From Homalodisca vitripennis (lineage: Eukaryota; Arthropoda; Insecta; Hemiptera; Cicadellidae): a stretch of DNA of 64,000 nt. Both the position numbers and the translations under genes were made by a program. Below the pieces are notes generated by a model that saw nothing but the letters and a program-made list of their open reading frames with translations, was not told the origin of the DNA and did no database searches. Where the stretch lies: assembly GCF_021130785.1 (NCBI RefSeq), contig NC_060214.1, positions 108,350,001 through 108,414,000 on the forward strand. The letters are read 5' to 3'. Positions 12,070 through 23,010 of the stretch are shown one piece after another (positions within the stretch are counted from its first letter, which is position 1; every line of letters starts with the position of its first letter).

Positions 12070-12495
12070 CAAAATTTTAAAATATTTGTATGGTCCATAA
12101 TATTTTAGAAATTGCTAAGTTAGTTCAAAATTTAATTTATTTTTTATAAAAATTAATATCTTACAATTCTATTACAGTTAATATTAATTACAGTTTTATT
12201 ACAGTTAGTATTAATTACAATTTTATTGCAGTTGATATTAATTACAATTTTAAAAATAAGTACACTAAAAATTTTAAAATATTTGCATGTTCCATAATTT
12301 CTTAGAAATTGCTGTTAGCTTAAAATTTATTTTATTTTTTATAAAAATTAATATTTTACAACTTATTACAATTAATATTAATTAAAATTTCTAAAATTAA
12401 TAAACTAAACATTTCAAAATATTTTGATGGTCGATATTTCTTTATAAATTGCTGCTAGTATTAAATTTTATAAAAATTAATATTTTACGATATTA
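12070..12495 (+). repeat. AT-rich degenerate tandem repeat with nested 27-bp repeat
   Basis: A block with AAATATTTG(T/C)ATG, TCCATAAT and TTTATAAAAATTAATAT recurs starting near 12070, 12267 and 12408. Inside the first spacer a 27-28-bp unit ending AATTACAA/G is repeated three times (12166-12247). This is an AT-rich array that has decayed. Confidence 0.75.
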
Positions 12496-13660
12496 TGTTA
12501 TTTTTGACGTAATAATTGTGGTTTTATGAACGTATTATTGTATTTTGAATTAATAATACCAAATCTTTTCATTTTTTATAAATTCATAACTGATATGGGT
12601 TGCGTTCTTTAAAATAATTAAGGCCTTAAAATTAAATTACAGAAAAGCAAATAGTAATTACAAAAATCCGTTGAATGTGTGTCTAAAATTAAATTAACCT
12701 TTTTGAACTCATAAATGTTTTTGTTGTTTATGCTATTCTTCATAATAATTGAACAATATTTTTGTATAATAGTTGTTATTTAAAATACTCCTGACATTTT
12801 TGTATAATAGATTGATTTTATATTAAAAACTACATTTGAAGCTATTATTTGATAAAAAAAAGATAACAGAGCCTGAATACAGGTATTATTTTAACTTGAT
12901 ATCTTTGTTTTAACGTTATTAATATACTGATATTTAAAATAATCTCTACCAATTATACATTTGTATAGCCGCCGATATTGCCTTATGGTCTGTACAAGAA
13001 TCTGGACAGAGTATTTTAAACATATCCCAATTAAATAAATAAATGATATGCAAATTAAAATATAAACATAAGATAAGTGTTAATATACCATTGATATTAA
13101 GGTGACGTGTATGGAATGCTACAGAAAGTATCTATTAGTTTTATTTTTCGCAAATTTAAATTCTATACAGTGATAATAGCTGAGGAAATGTAGAGTTGAC
13201 AATGTGTGAATAATTAATTACTTGATGGAAAATAACTGTAATTTAGATTATCTTAGAATATTCTAATAAAATACCTACATAACATTTAATTAATTTAAAT
13301 TTAGATTTACTTAAATATTGTTTTTTATATTATTTAATGGGTGCATATACCTTTTATACATTCATTCTACCTAGCATTAAATTTGCTGTTGTATTGGATT
13401 TTGTAATTTTTTATTGTTGTTTAAGAATTTACTCGTATGTACTTATTCACTTTTCCTTTGTGTTTAATCATATAGAATGCGTCCATTGATTGTACACCGT
13501 GATTCCTAACGTTTCTAATTTTTATTTGTTTCCATGATTTTTACACGCTTTTTCCGATTGGTTTGTTTTACGTTTGACATTTGTGTTCGATTTTTGACAG
13601 TCTCCGATCGCTTTACGTTTTCATCACTACTTCTGCTTATTGATTTACTGTTAGTTGGAT
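12496..13660. other. Very AT-rich non-coding sequence
   Basis: No repeat, gene or site stands out. Confidence 0.6.
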
Positions 13661-14110
13661 CCATTCACTTGTGTCAACCCCCCCTCGCGTATTCCACCGC
13701 CTCCACCGCGGTGCGATGCAAATTATGACGGGGGGTGGTGGAGGGGGGGGGGTCGACGCACCCTTGTTTAGCAGTGTTGTCCCAAGTTTAATCGAATGTG
13801 GGGTGGAACATATGCCAGCGGGCACGGGGATCGTGGGGGAATGTCCTGGTTTTTAATCTTCACGTCCACTTGCGTGCCATTACCCCACACGTGTCCTGGG
13901 CTCAGGACCCTCAGTTATTCCTGGACTCGCTAATCCTTGCTGTCGTGGGATGCAACGCAGCGGGAGGGAAACATTGCGATGTCGAGAGACAAGTCCTTCT
14001 CCAGGAGATACAATCAAAACTTTGTTGACTTCCATTTTCTCTTTTTAGTCCTGGTCGTTCTCTGTGTCCGAGGGCCCTATCACGTAAATTTGGAAAAATT
14101 TGAAAGCATT
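13661..14110. other. GC-richer patch
   Basis: Contains a G-rich run at about 13730-13752 and several short overlapping open frames without recognisable domains. Possible regulatory or relic sequence. Confidence 0.3.
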
Positions 14111-14164
14111 AAGATTTGCTAGATACGTCAATGTGTAAACACCAAAGTCAGGATTTTTTATACC

Positions 14165-14275
14165 TCCCCCACCTGACGAAGTGGATAGATTTCAATCCTC
14201 GAAACGTTGTGTTATGCCTTTTATAACCTATAACGATAACAAATGTCCGAAATCCTGTTGTCTTTTCATGGTGCA
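14165..14275 (+). mobile_element. Penelope-like terminal fragment with hammerhead-like core
   Basis: The sequence reads CACCTGACGAAG, then GGAT and ATCC paired across an 8-base loop, then CGAAACGTTGTGTTAT. CTGACGA (14173-14179) fits the hammerhead CUGANGA core, and GAAA follows at about 14201. The same layout recurs at 62465-62580 (minus strand) and 45035-45080, all followed by GTGTT. Penelope-like elements are known to carry hammerhead motifs in their terminal repeats. No reverse transcriptase is present here, so this is an end fragment. Confidence 0.55.
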
Positions 14276-15064
14276 GATGTTTGTAATTGATTTCTCTAAG
14301 ATTTAAATACACCACTTTAATTTAATATTGTTAATATTATATAATTATAATTTAATATCAATAGTTAAGTAAAAATGATTTAGATGACTTGCGTTACAAA
14401 CTGAGTTTAACGCTTTGAAATTATAACTATATATCGTGTGCTTGATGAAAACGCAATAACCAAAGTTGTTTTTGTTGTATACTATTTTCGTTTTATCTGT
14501 ATTCCTTTTAATTCTACACATAGGCATTTATGCTCTATAAAACAGTATTTAAGCAGTTAGGCATTGTGTTATCTGGAAAGCATGAAGGAGGAATGCTGCT
14601 TCAGAACCAGGACAATGTTGTTTGTTGTTTTATAGATGTCATTTGTTATGTTTTCATAATTGCTAATTAAAAAATGCTAACACAATATGGAAAGATACTT
14701 TGGAAATTGCCCGTTGTGATAGGGCTACATACTGTACTACATTACCAAATTTGAATACAGTTACTAATTTTCATTAATGAATTTACTTAAACTATTACAG
14801 CTATTTATGTACCATTTTTTTTTATTATTTTACAGATTGGAAATCCCTTACAACGTTGGAAAAATAACATTCTTACTTTTTTGCATGCATTAGTGCATTT
14901 AACTTGAATCAGACGCAACTTCATCAGTATTGTATGTAAATAGGCTTTCCATCATAAATAAATCATTAACACTCTCATTAAAAGACTTTGGAAATAGTAA
15001 GTTGTCACAGTGTCAACGTTAAATGCCTTGACATTTCGGCATTTTCAGCAACGCCGAGATCGAT
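14276..15064. other. AT-rich non-coding stretch
   Basis: Nothing recognised. Confidence 0.5.
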
Positions 15065-15612
15065 GGTACATTTCACTTAATTGAAATTGGCTGAGCGTTA
15101 GCCAATACTATACATTGGTCTTATAGGCTACCACGATAACAAAAAAAGCATAGCAGAACAAGGATTTTAACATGTGACATCTCAGAGAAAGATTCCACTT
15201 GTAGACTGAATTTTTCATTAAACTTTGTCTGTACAAAAACAAGAGTGAGTACTATGGTGGTGTTTGTGCATCTAAGGGATTTGGCTGAGCATCATTGAAC
15301 CTCATGAATCAGTAGGCTGACACACAGTTTCTGTATTGTTTACCAGAGAGAGGGGGGAGCAAACATTCTTTTATGGACGAATCCCTTCTAAAATTTTCTC
15401 CGCAGTACATCTCAAGAACGAAGCGACCTATAGACTTGGAATTTCGTTTGAAACCTCAGCGAAGCCTGTTCCGCGACTCGAAGTGTTGCACTCTTGCCTT
15501 GTTCTCTAAATACAAACCGGTTTTTATTACGTTATTAGTTTGATTGTTTTCATTCTAAGTCAGAAGACCTTGGTATCAAGACAAGTTGCTACGCAGCCCC
15601 GGCGGGGCTGCG
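15065..15612 (+). mobile_element. Dispersed repeat (GGCTGAGCGTTAGC family) ending in a GC hairpin
   Basis: GGCTGAGCGTTAGC lies at about 15090-15103, followed by GGTCTTATAGGCTACC; an eroded second copy (GGCTGAGCATCATTG) lies near 15283. Downstream is AGACTTGGAATTTCG with CCTCAGCGAAGCC, matching the 47-kb and 26-kb copies in order. The block ends in a perfect hairpin, CGCAGCCCC, GGC, GGGGCTGCG (15592-15612), followed by CTAA. A GC hairpin then CTRR is the Helitron 3' signature, so the family may be Helitron-derived. The 5' end is not defined. Confidence 0.5.
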
Positions 15613-16159
15613 CTAAAGATAGGTCAAATGTCTGATACTACGAGGAAGAGCTGCTGCCTTGAAAGTTATCTGACCTTGATAACTTATATTATCCTCAATA
15701 TCACAGCTTGGGCAACTGTGCAAGGAGCTCATATTGTCGTAACTGCTGTAAGAATTAATTAAAAACATTTAATACAAGTCCGAAGCAACACCCTTTTACT
15801 AAAAAGTTCACAGCAACAATGAATAAAAGCATTTTTATATTTGATTTCCTAACGAAATTTGCATTCCAAAAACAGAAGAATATTCTGAACTAAGCATGTA
15901 CTATTTCCAAATGAAGGGGGAGGGTACCGTTGTTGAAACAGAACATGAATATTCTAATACTAAAGCGCAGTACTGGCTTTAGTACTGCGTGTCTCTGAAG
16001 TGAGCTCTTAGTTGCAGACCATATCGAAATTGTTGGTAACTTGTGATAGAACTGACAAATTATTTGTATAGGCATTGAATCGGCCATTAAAAAAATTTGT
16101 TTTATGGAAAAAGTCAAAAACCTCAAAAATTTATAGATTTGCAAATTTGTAGTTTACTT
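15613..16159. other. Non-coding stretch with a perfect small hairpin
   Basis: CGCAGTACT, GGCTTT, AGTACTGCG at 15966-15989 forms a perfect 9-bp stem with a 6-base loop. The rest is AT-rich and unremarkable. Confidence 0.5.
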
Positions 16160-16235
16160 CCATGAGAATCGAAACCGAGACTTCAAGGGCCTGTGAGGGC
16201 AAGGCGGCCTTACCTCTAAGCTACGCGGAAGGGAA
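16160..16235 (-). mobile_element. tRNA-derived SINE head
   Basis: The minus strand reads TAGCTTAGAGGTAAGGC (A-box-like) and, about 30 bases further, CGGTTTCGATTCTC (B-box-like). Spacing and order match the heads at 39.1, 49.5 and 52.1 kb. It is diverged from them in the anticodon-arm region. No clear tail is seen. Confidence 0.5.
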
Positions 16236-16539
16236 AGAACTATAATTTACTAAAATCACTATACCGTGGTTATTATGCAACAAATAGTTTAAACAAAGTG
16301 TCAGCTTCAGATAACTTACATAATTTATATACTGAAACATTTTAAAAATATTAACACAACTATTTCAATTCAGTATTGAATTTTTCTTGTTTTATCGATA
16401 TGCTTATTAATCTGTGGTAAAGCAGATACTTGTTATCAGCTAATACAATATGGTCATGAAAAGGTGATGTTATGCTTTGGCCATCTTACTTGGCAAATTA
16501 TTATTGAGTTAATAACTTATTCCAAGTAAATCGAACGCT

Positions 16540-16830
16540 ACTCCTGCTGGGTTAGTCATCCTGGATATTCCCTGGGCAGGCGTATAACGGGAACAGAAGT
16601 GAGTTTCCCTGTTCCTGTGACGTCACCATGAGTCACTCACCTCCCCTCCTCCCCTAAGACCCTGGGGCTGGTACATAGACTCTCCAACATTAACGCCTGT
16701 ATTTGCATGGGGACGCTGAACCACCCTTCGTAGTCCCTTTTATCTTTTGCTTTTTTGCACCGCGGTCTAATTAGTCCCTCTCTAACTTTGCAACCCTCCG
16801 TAGGGTTTATTGAATTTCTGAGCACGTAGA
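16540..16830. promoter_or_regulatory. Candidate enhancer with CRE, AP-1 and octamer sites
   Basis: A perfect CRE TGACGTCA (16618-16625) is followed four bases later by a perfect AP-1 site TGAGTCA (16629-16635), and an octamer ATTTGCAT lies at 16701-16708. The block is GC-richer and less repetitive than its flanks. It contains no convincing open frame or TATA box. A cis-regulatory role is inferred from site clustering alone. Confidence 0.35.
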
Positions 16831-17019
16831 TTTAAATTCGCTCTGTTTTCAACCGACGAAGACACTAATAATGGAAACTTTTCTCGATGGCCCTTCATTC
16901 CAAACTTGAGACGTTCTGATATAATCTTTAATTTTTTACAGCGGTATATAACTTATATACATATTTTTTCATTAATTAATTATTATTATTATTGTATAAA
17001 TGGTAATAGCCAAATTTAA

Positions 17020-17460
17020 TTTTCAATAAACATTGAATCACAAAAATTACCAGTTCGAGTCTCGGCGGAGCAAGTAGCCTACTTTTTGTGATTCAATGTG
17101 TCTTGAAAAGTAATTATATACGATTTTCAATAAACGTTGAATCACAAAAAGTACTGGTTCGAGTCTCTACGGAGCACGTATTTTTTGTGATTCAATGTGT
17201 CTTGAAAAGTAAATATATACGATTTTCAATAAACGTTGAATCACAAAAAGTACCGGTTCGAGTCTCTACGGAGCACGTACTTTTTGTGATTCAATGTGTC
17301 TTGAAAAGTAAATATATACAATTTTCAATAAACATTGAACTCACAAAAAGTACCGGTTCGAGTTTCGGCGGAGCAAGTAATTTTTGTGATTCAGTGTATA
17401 TTGAAAAGTAAATTTGTATATAAATACAGAAGATTTTCAATAAACATTGAATCAAGAAGA
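17020..17460 (+). repeat. Tandem array of 99-bp palindromic units
   Basis: Four full units and a partial one recur at 99, 99 and 100 bp. Each holds inverted arms TTGAATCACAAAAAGTAC and GTACTTTTTGTGATTCAA (perfect in the third unit), plus outer arms TTTTCAA and TTGAAAA separated by 6-base internal loops. The arms enclose a loop of about 23 bases containing GGTTCGAGTCTC, which resembles a tRNA T-arm/B-box. A transcript would fold into a row of equal hairpins. The unit is a multiple of three, so a repetitive open frame appears, but no protein is implied. Confidence 0.9.
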
Positions 17461-18737
17461 GTAGATATATATGAGTTGTACCATTCAGTGACATACATTA
17501 GGTAGTCCAACCTATTCTGTAATCTGACACTCTTCAGGTCGGGAATTCGTGGGTACTATTACTTAACCTATAATCTCTTTTATTTCCTAGTGACCTCATT
17601 TTACCCTCCCTTGTGCTAAACGGTTATTATTATTATATACTATTTTGTTCTGTTAGACTGTCAAAGTTATATTTAGCCGTCGTTTTTACGAAACAAAATG
17701 TATCGCATTATAAATACACGATATAATGTAGTTTCTACACATGTTACTAATCATTTATACAGTGTAGGACTATCAAATTTCGGATTATTAAATGTTATCT
17801 GTGCTACGATATTTTTAGACATTGCTGCATGTAGAACCGCCGTAAAAGTTTTTAGAGCGTTACGATATCATTCCTAAAAACAGATAATTTAATAGAACCT
17901 ATTGTTCTCGATGAAATTTATAACCTAATTGATAATATTAACGTTCTATTGTTCATGCACTAAAAGGTAAGCATTATCAGTTGGTTTACTGTAAACACGT
18001 ACACTTCTGACGCAGTGCCTTCTGTATGTCATTGTAACTGCAGCCAATGCCTTGTAGCTTACCCGTTCCTTAATTTTATTTAAAGAACAATAGGACCTTT
18101 GTTCTGTACTACAATAATATAAACAATACAACAATAATATAAACAATTTAACGATTCTACTCTTAATTGATTTACTATTAATTGTAGCAACACTACATAT
18201 TTTAGAAGAGTAATTATCAAATAAGGTGAAAGCTAAATAAGGTATCTACAAAGGCCTAATTTTGTAAAAAACAAAACTAAGGTTTGTATCATACTTTAAA
18301 TTTATGATAAAAATTAGTAACTTTGTCTTTTATATTTAATATTTGATAAAACTTTACAATTAAAAGTACATTAACGATGACACTACACGTTTGTTTATTT
18401 ATAAACCGAAACATTTTTTAAATATTTTAGAACATTTAGAGCTGAAATTGAAACATTAGTTCAAAAGCAAAGTCTAGGGAACTTTTATTTAACATAGGTC
18501 TTGCCGACTGCTGAAAAGGGAGTCTTCGGTATCAAATTGTGACCATATTATGCTTTAGGAAATTATCTAAGGTTGATGAGTACTTACCCAACTGTTGAAA
18601 TCTAAAACGGAGTGAAAAATAATGGTTACTTCTTAGAGAATTTACTCACTATAAATGTAAAAAACGAAACAATAAAAATAATAAACAACGTTCACACAGA
18701 GCATTGGACAGGCTCTTTCAATTAAATATTTCACAAC
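17461..18737. other. AT-rich non-coding sequence
   Basis: Nothing recognised. Confidence 0.55.
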
Positions 18738-18938
18738 TTCAGAGACCAATATTGATTTTTCGATAGTTTAAAGACTAGTGGGGTATAATCCGGAAGGCTT
18801 TTCGAAATAAGAATAGGCGCATATTCCTCCCAGGAACTGTAAGAATATTCATGCGAAATTTTAATACAATCGGTTGAATAGTTTACGCGTGAAAGCAAAA
18901 CAAATAAAGGCACTTTCGCATTTATAATATTATTAGGA
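18738..18938 (-). mobile_element. Truncated Helitron-type 5' end
   Basis: Read on the minus strand from 18938, the element begins TCCTAATAATATTATAAATG, then CGAAAG, then GCTTTCACGCGTAAACTATT and CAACCGAT. A TC start preceded by A, with the 'actatt(g/c)a(a)ccgat' block, parallels the element at 35929. No CTRR end is found to the left, so it is truncated. Confidence 0.5.
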
Positions 18939-20150
18939 TATAATATAGTAACGTAAAATACACGTCGTATCTAATTATTAACATTAAGTTATCTTAAGAT
19001 GTAATTAATATTGAAACTGTAAAGCAGTCTTTTTCAGACTTTTCTGATTTTAACTGCTTTTCTTTCCCTACAGTTTAAAAATTCCTCAGAGTGTATCCTT
19101 TAAATATCTATCAATTTTCGTGTAGTGATCACAGAAATTTTTCTTTTTTCCTATATTCGGGGAAAGTGTCTAGTGTATACAATGATAATGAAATAAAATA
19201 AGCGCAACCAATATTAGTTCCCGATTAGTTAATCGATTTTGGAGTAAAAGGCTCGTACATCTTGGTGCCCTCTATGTTTGTTTCATTTCATTGTTATTAT
19301 TTACCACTGATGTGGAGCTATTTATTGCTTAAGCTATGAAATTGTAACCTATTCACTTCCTGTAGGCAAAGTATTTATCTATTTTTGACTCGTCAACTTG
19401 AAACATTGATAATTTTGTTGTAACCGCGATCATGTAACGTTACATTACTGATGGAAACATCCCGCAGTTTAAAACGCAATGTATTATCGCACTGAGAGAC
19501 TGGTAACCTTGGCAGTTGATACGGTCTTGTGTCGGTCAACGTACAGTTAATTGCACAACACTGTTGCCAACTTTACACACCTTGTCTTCCCTTCTCACTT
19601 TCGCTAAGTAAGGTTGCCGGAGAGGGAATCGAGAACAAGTTCACTGTTAACTTTGTGTAATGTTATTTAATTGTCTTGCAAGGTGAAAGCTTTTGGCCTC
19701 ATTGAACGAATAGAAATTAAAATTTTAACTAAATGTGAATTTGTTATAATCCTTGCACTATACACAATTTTATTCACTCTTCTACTATTCTTTGTGGTGG
19801 TGATAATAGTGTGTAAAAGCTTTCATTTTAACAGGAAATAGTATTAAAAATAATGTATTAAAAATAAAGTCACACCAACAATTTTAAACGAAAACATTAA
19901 TTTATGACAAGGAAATAGGTAGTAACAAATGTAACACCAAGGGTAGATTTGAGTATTAAACTTTGCAAAATGGGACATTTAAATTACAATTATTGTGTAA
20001 TTTACATCTGAAGAGCAGTTTTTGATATAAAAATTATAGTAGGAATAAATAGTTATCATTGCCATAAGAAAATTGTATATTCTTGATAGGAAGCGCCAGA
20101 AAAGTAGAATTTGACGTATAATTGTCAATTTAAAGGTAAAGTGCATCTAG
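18939..20150. other. AT-rich non-coding sequence
   Basis: Nothing recognised. Confidence 0.55.
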
Positions 20151-20586
20151 GAGAGATTCACGGAAGTTCTGAGTGGTTAGCAATAAGGAAATGACAATCT
20201 GGAGTAAATATTTTAGCAGGAAAAAGTATATTTTAACGTTTTTGTGTAGGAAAATAGTGTATAAAAATTGTTTTTGTGTATAACAGATAGCGTTAGAGAT
20301 TCTGAATCTTCCTGTAAAACACCACTAACATAATTAAAACCATTCCTTTGCATAAATTTGAGAGATTCACGGAAGGTCTGAGGTTTTCAATAAGGAAATG
20401 GATAAATCCGAGTAAAGTCTTTTAACAGGAAAAAATTAATTTGGAATGTTTCGTGTAGTAAAACAGTGTATAGAAACAGTGTATAGAAACTGTTGTTGTG
20501 TTTTTGTGTAACAGATAGCGTTAGAGATTCTGAGTATTTCTGATAAACATCAGGAACGTAATAAAACGATTCCTTTGTATAAATTT
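20151..20586 (+). repeat. Tandem doublet, about 209-bp unit
   Basis: GAGAGATTCACGGAAG begins at 20151 and again at 20360. Both copies then carry CAATAAGGAAATG, GTGTATA, AACAGATAGCGTTAGAGATT and a shared ending near ATTCCTTTG. The second copy has an extra internal duplication around GTGTATAGAAAC. It is a local duplication of unknown origin. Confidence 0.85.
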
Positions 20587-20786
20587 ATAACTAGAATTTC
20601 AAACTTAAATTAAGCTAAATTTCATTCAAGGAAAGGAGGTTGATTACAAAATAATTAATTTTTAAAACATTATTTAGATTTATAAAATGTTACATTTCCA
20701 AACAAATCTGATGTGATTTTCATCAGAATTTCTTTTTTGAGAGCGAATTTTTAAACTGTAATAGGCTAAATGTAAAACGTCTAAGA

Positions 20787-20812
20787 TGACGTAATTTTAC
20801 AATCTATAAATA
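20787..20812 (+). promoter_or_regulatory. Candidate core promoter: CRE-like site and TATA box
   Basis: TGACGTAA (20787-20794) lies just upstream of a good TATA box, TATAAATA (20805-20812). A start site about 30 bp downstream would give a leader of roughly 45 bp before the ATG at 20884. That layout is common in small TATA-driven insect genes, but TATA-like words are also frequent in AT-rich DNA. Confidence 0.35.
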
Positions 20813-20883
20813 GAAACGCTCTGAGAGTGCTGGGACTGTTATGTTGGTACAACACGGACCAGACAAGGTGACCAACGTTAGAG

Positions 20884-21138
20884 ATGTTTCGACAAGTGGC
20901 AGTGGCCGTGACCTTGGCTGTGTTCAGTGATTATGTTATCACTCGAGTGGCTCGCGTCTCAGGGTCAGACAGAGTGCTGCTAGTTATTATTCGCTGCCTC
21001 CGAAAACCTCCGAATTCTGCCAGAACGTACTTCGTTTGCACTGCTTTGCTCAGTTTAACCGCAGAGTTGAGCATTTGTTTGTTTGAAGTATTTGAGCTGT
21101 TGCGTAGGTTCGATTCATATAAAACGATTGAAAAGTGA
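20884..21138 (+). CDS. Candidate small open frame with hydrophobic N-terminus
   Basis: An 84-codon frame starts 72 bp after a TATA box. The N-terminus (MFRQVAVAVTLAVFS) has one basic residue and then a hydrophobic run, like a signal peptide or signal anchor; a second hydrophobic stretch lies at about residues 48-70. No family is recognised. GC content rises locally as expected for coding DNA. It could be a first exon rather than a whole gene, but no strong donor stands out. Chance remains quite possible. Neighbours are repeats, so context gives no help. Confidence 0.3.
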   Translation: MFRQVAVAVTLAVFSDYVITRVARVSGSDRVLLVIIRCLRKPPNSARTYFVCTALLSLTAELSICLFEVFELLRRFDSYKTIEK

Positions 21139-22600
21139 GGTTATGTTTCAACAAGGCTGCATTTCAGGGTTGGCGCGTCATTGAAGATTACGCGTTACCG
21201 TTTGGTGTTTAGTGACGTAATGTTTACGCTTGACGCGGCTCTCTAAGACTTAATCTAAGTGCCCTACTAACCCACAAATTCAAGGGATGAACCAGTTTGG
21301 TACAAGACATGCCACAGATTCGCCCATCTAGATATTCCGATTCAGTTCACACAGCAGGAACTAGTCTTAAATATCAACAAGAATAAGGTCAACATTTTAA
21401 TCGGAAATATTTACAGCAGGTGAAGGAGAAGCCCTAGGCGACGCGCCGCTGCCCTTGGACTAGAAAGAGAGGGAAAACACCGGTCCCTGACCTTCCACCC
21501 CTCCGACCACCCTCCACCCCACCACCCCCACTTCCCCCTCTTCCTCCCACGCTCACGCGCTGGCATTGACACTATAGATCTTCTGTCTTCGTCTAGGTCA
21601 TGTGGCTCGTTACATAATTATGTGTAAACTACGTTTTATATTTCATCAATTGTCCATTTTCGTTTGGGTATATTTACTCAACGTTTAGCTTTTCATTTAT
21701 AAATAAATCCACTATATTCTCAAATACAGCCCTTCCCACTATTTTGTGCCGGCGATTCGTACAAGCGTGGGTAATGTTTTGTCCCTACTATATAGATTGA
21801 AAAACTATATAAATTGAAAAAAGTATATAGCCGTCAAAAGTATAGTTGTAATAAAAAATACAGTCTTTGTCATACAGGCCTTAATAAATTAACATTCTCG
21901 TCTTATTAAAACACAGGTGCTGTAAATTTTACAGCATTTCTTTACATTGAACAAACTTCATTTAACAGTCTGACGCTAAAAATCCCTCAATGTTCTAAGC
22001 TTTGCAGTGTTAAGAATTTAATAAATACCTTTTATACTTAGGCATAATTGCGTCTTTTCCTTTGTTTACATGTTCTGCAACATTGACGGAAAAAAAGTAT
22101 ATGAATAGCAAGAATAGTACGCCAATATTTACTCTTTTTGAGTTATAACATGAATATCTAACCGAAGCAGAGCCTATTTGAAGCAGTCTGCTTGAAATTA
22201 AAACCCAAAAATCTAATCGAAGAAGCAGACTTCTCACGTGGAGTTGAGACAGTGATATATTCGAAAATAAGTAGTAAAACTCTTCTGAATTTAAAATCCA
22301 AGAATTTAACTTCAAGCACTTGGTGCAGAAAATTAGGACTCTTCCTGTATATGCCTGCAACATACATTGTGCTTGTTACTCTGTTTAGTTGTTACTGTTT
22401 CTATTGAAAACATCCACTAGAAATATTGACAGTTATAAATAACCATTTTTTTTTGTTGGGGCTAAATCAACTAAGCTGTAATTTAGTGTGTTTTTAGACA
22501 AGTTTAGACATAAAATGATAATTGAAAAAAATTGTACTTTGAATAGCTCAATGTGAGATTATACCAATACTCCGTACGTACTCTTGATTACATTACAAGC
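21139..22600. other. Non-coding with a C-rich pyrimidine tract
   Basis: A CCACC/CCCC-rich tract lies at about 21480-21555. The remainder, including a long minus-strand frame at 22010-22363 with no domain, is AT-rich and unrecognised. Confidence 0.45.
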
Positions 22601-23010
22601 CGTGGGTTAAAAATCGAAACCTCCAGACTCAGTCGGTTCGGAACCAAATCGAAAGTGACGAAAAGGAAATAAAACGAGGCCCGGGAGCCCTTTAAAGACG
22701 GTTCATACGGAAAGTGATGGTGGATAATCACATTTCCGGACTACTTTCCCTTCCCGCGCCTTGCGGGCGGCGCACCTGGGGGTGGAAACCGAGGGGAAAC
22801 CACCCCTCCGGGGTTTATGACTCAGACTCGCAGTCCACACGCACTGTCACGCGGCACGAGTGACTGTCTTAAGACAGGATCAATACACCGAACTGTGGCG
22901 GTTGTCAGAGGTGAAGGGCTGTCAGCTAGCAGCGACCCCCAGGAGCTTCTGGCGGCACCATCCTGTGAAGACTGTCATGGTGTAGATAATCCTTGCAGAA
23001 AACCATTCAT
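22601..23010. promoter_or_regulatory. GC-rich island with GAAAGTGA motifs
   Basis: Contains CGAAAGTGACG (about 22649) and GGAAAGTGATGG (about 22709), then a GC-rich core near 22740-22820. A plus-strand 69-codon frame at 22817 has no domain. It is grouped with the other islands that share the GAAAGTGA word. Confidence 0.3.

Noticed and set aside
17088..17411. Repetitive 107-codon frame
   Set aside because: Produced by the 99-bp unit being a multiple of three; the unit is explained by its palindromic DNA structure.
22010..22363. 117-codon minus-strand frame with hydrophobic stretches
   Set aside because: Phe/Ile/Leu-rich translation typical of AT-rich DNA; overlaps a second open frame and lacks promoter or splice support.
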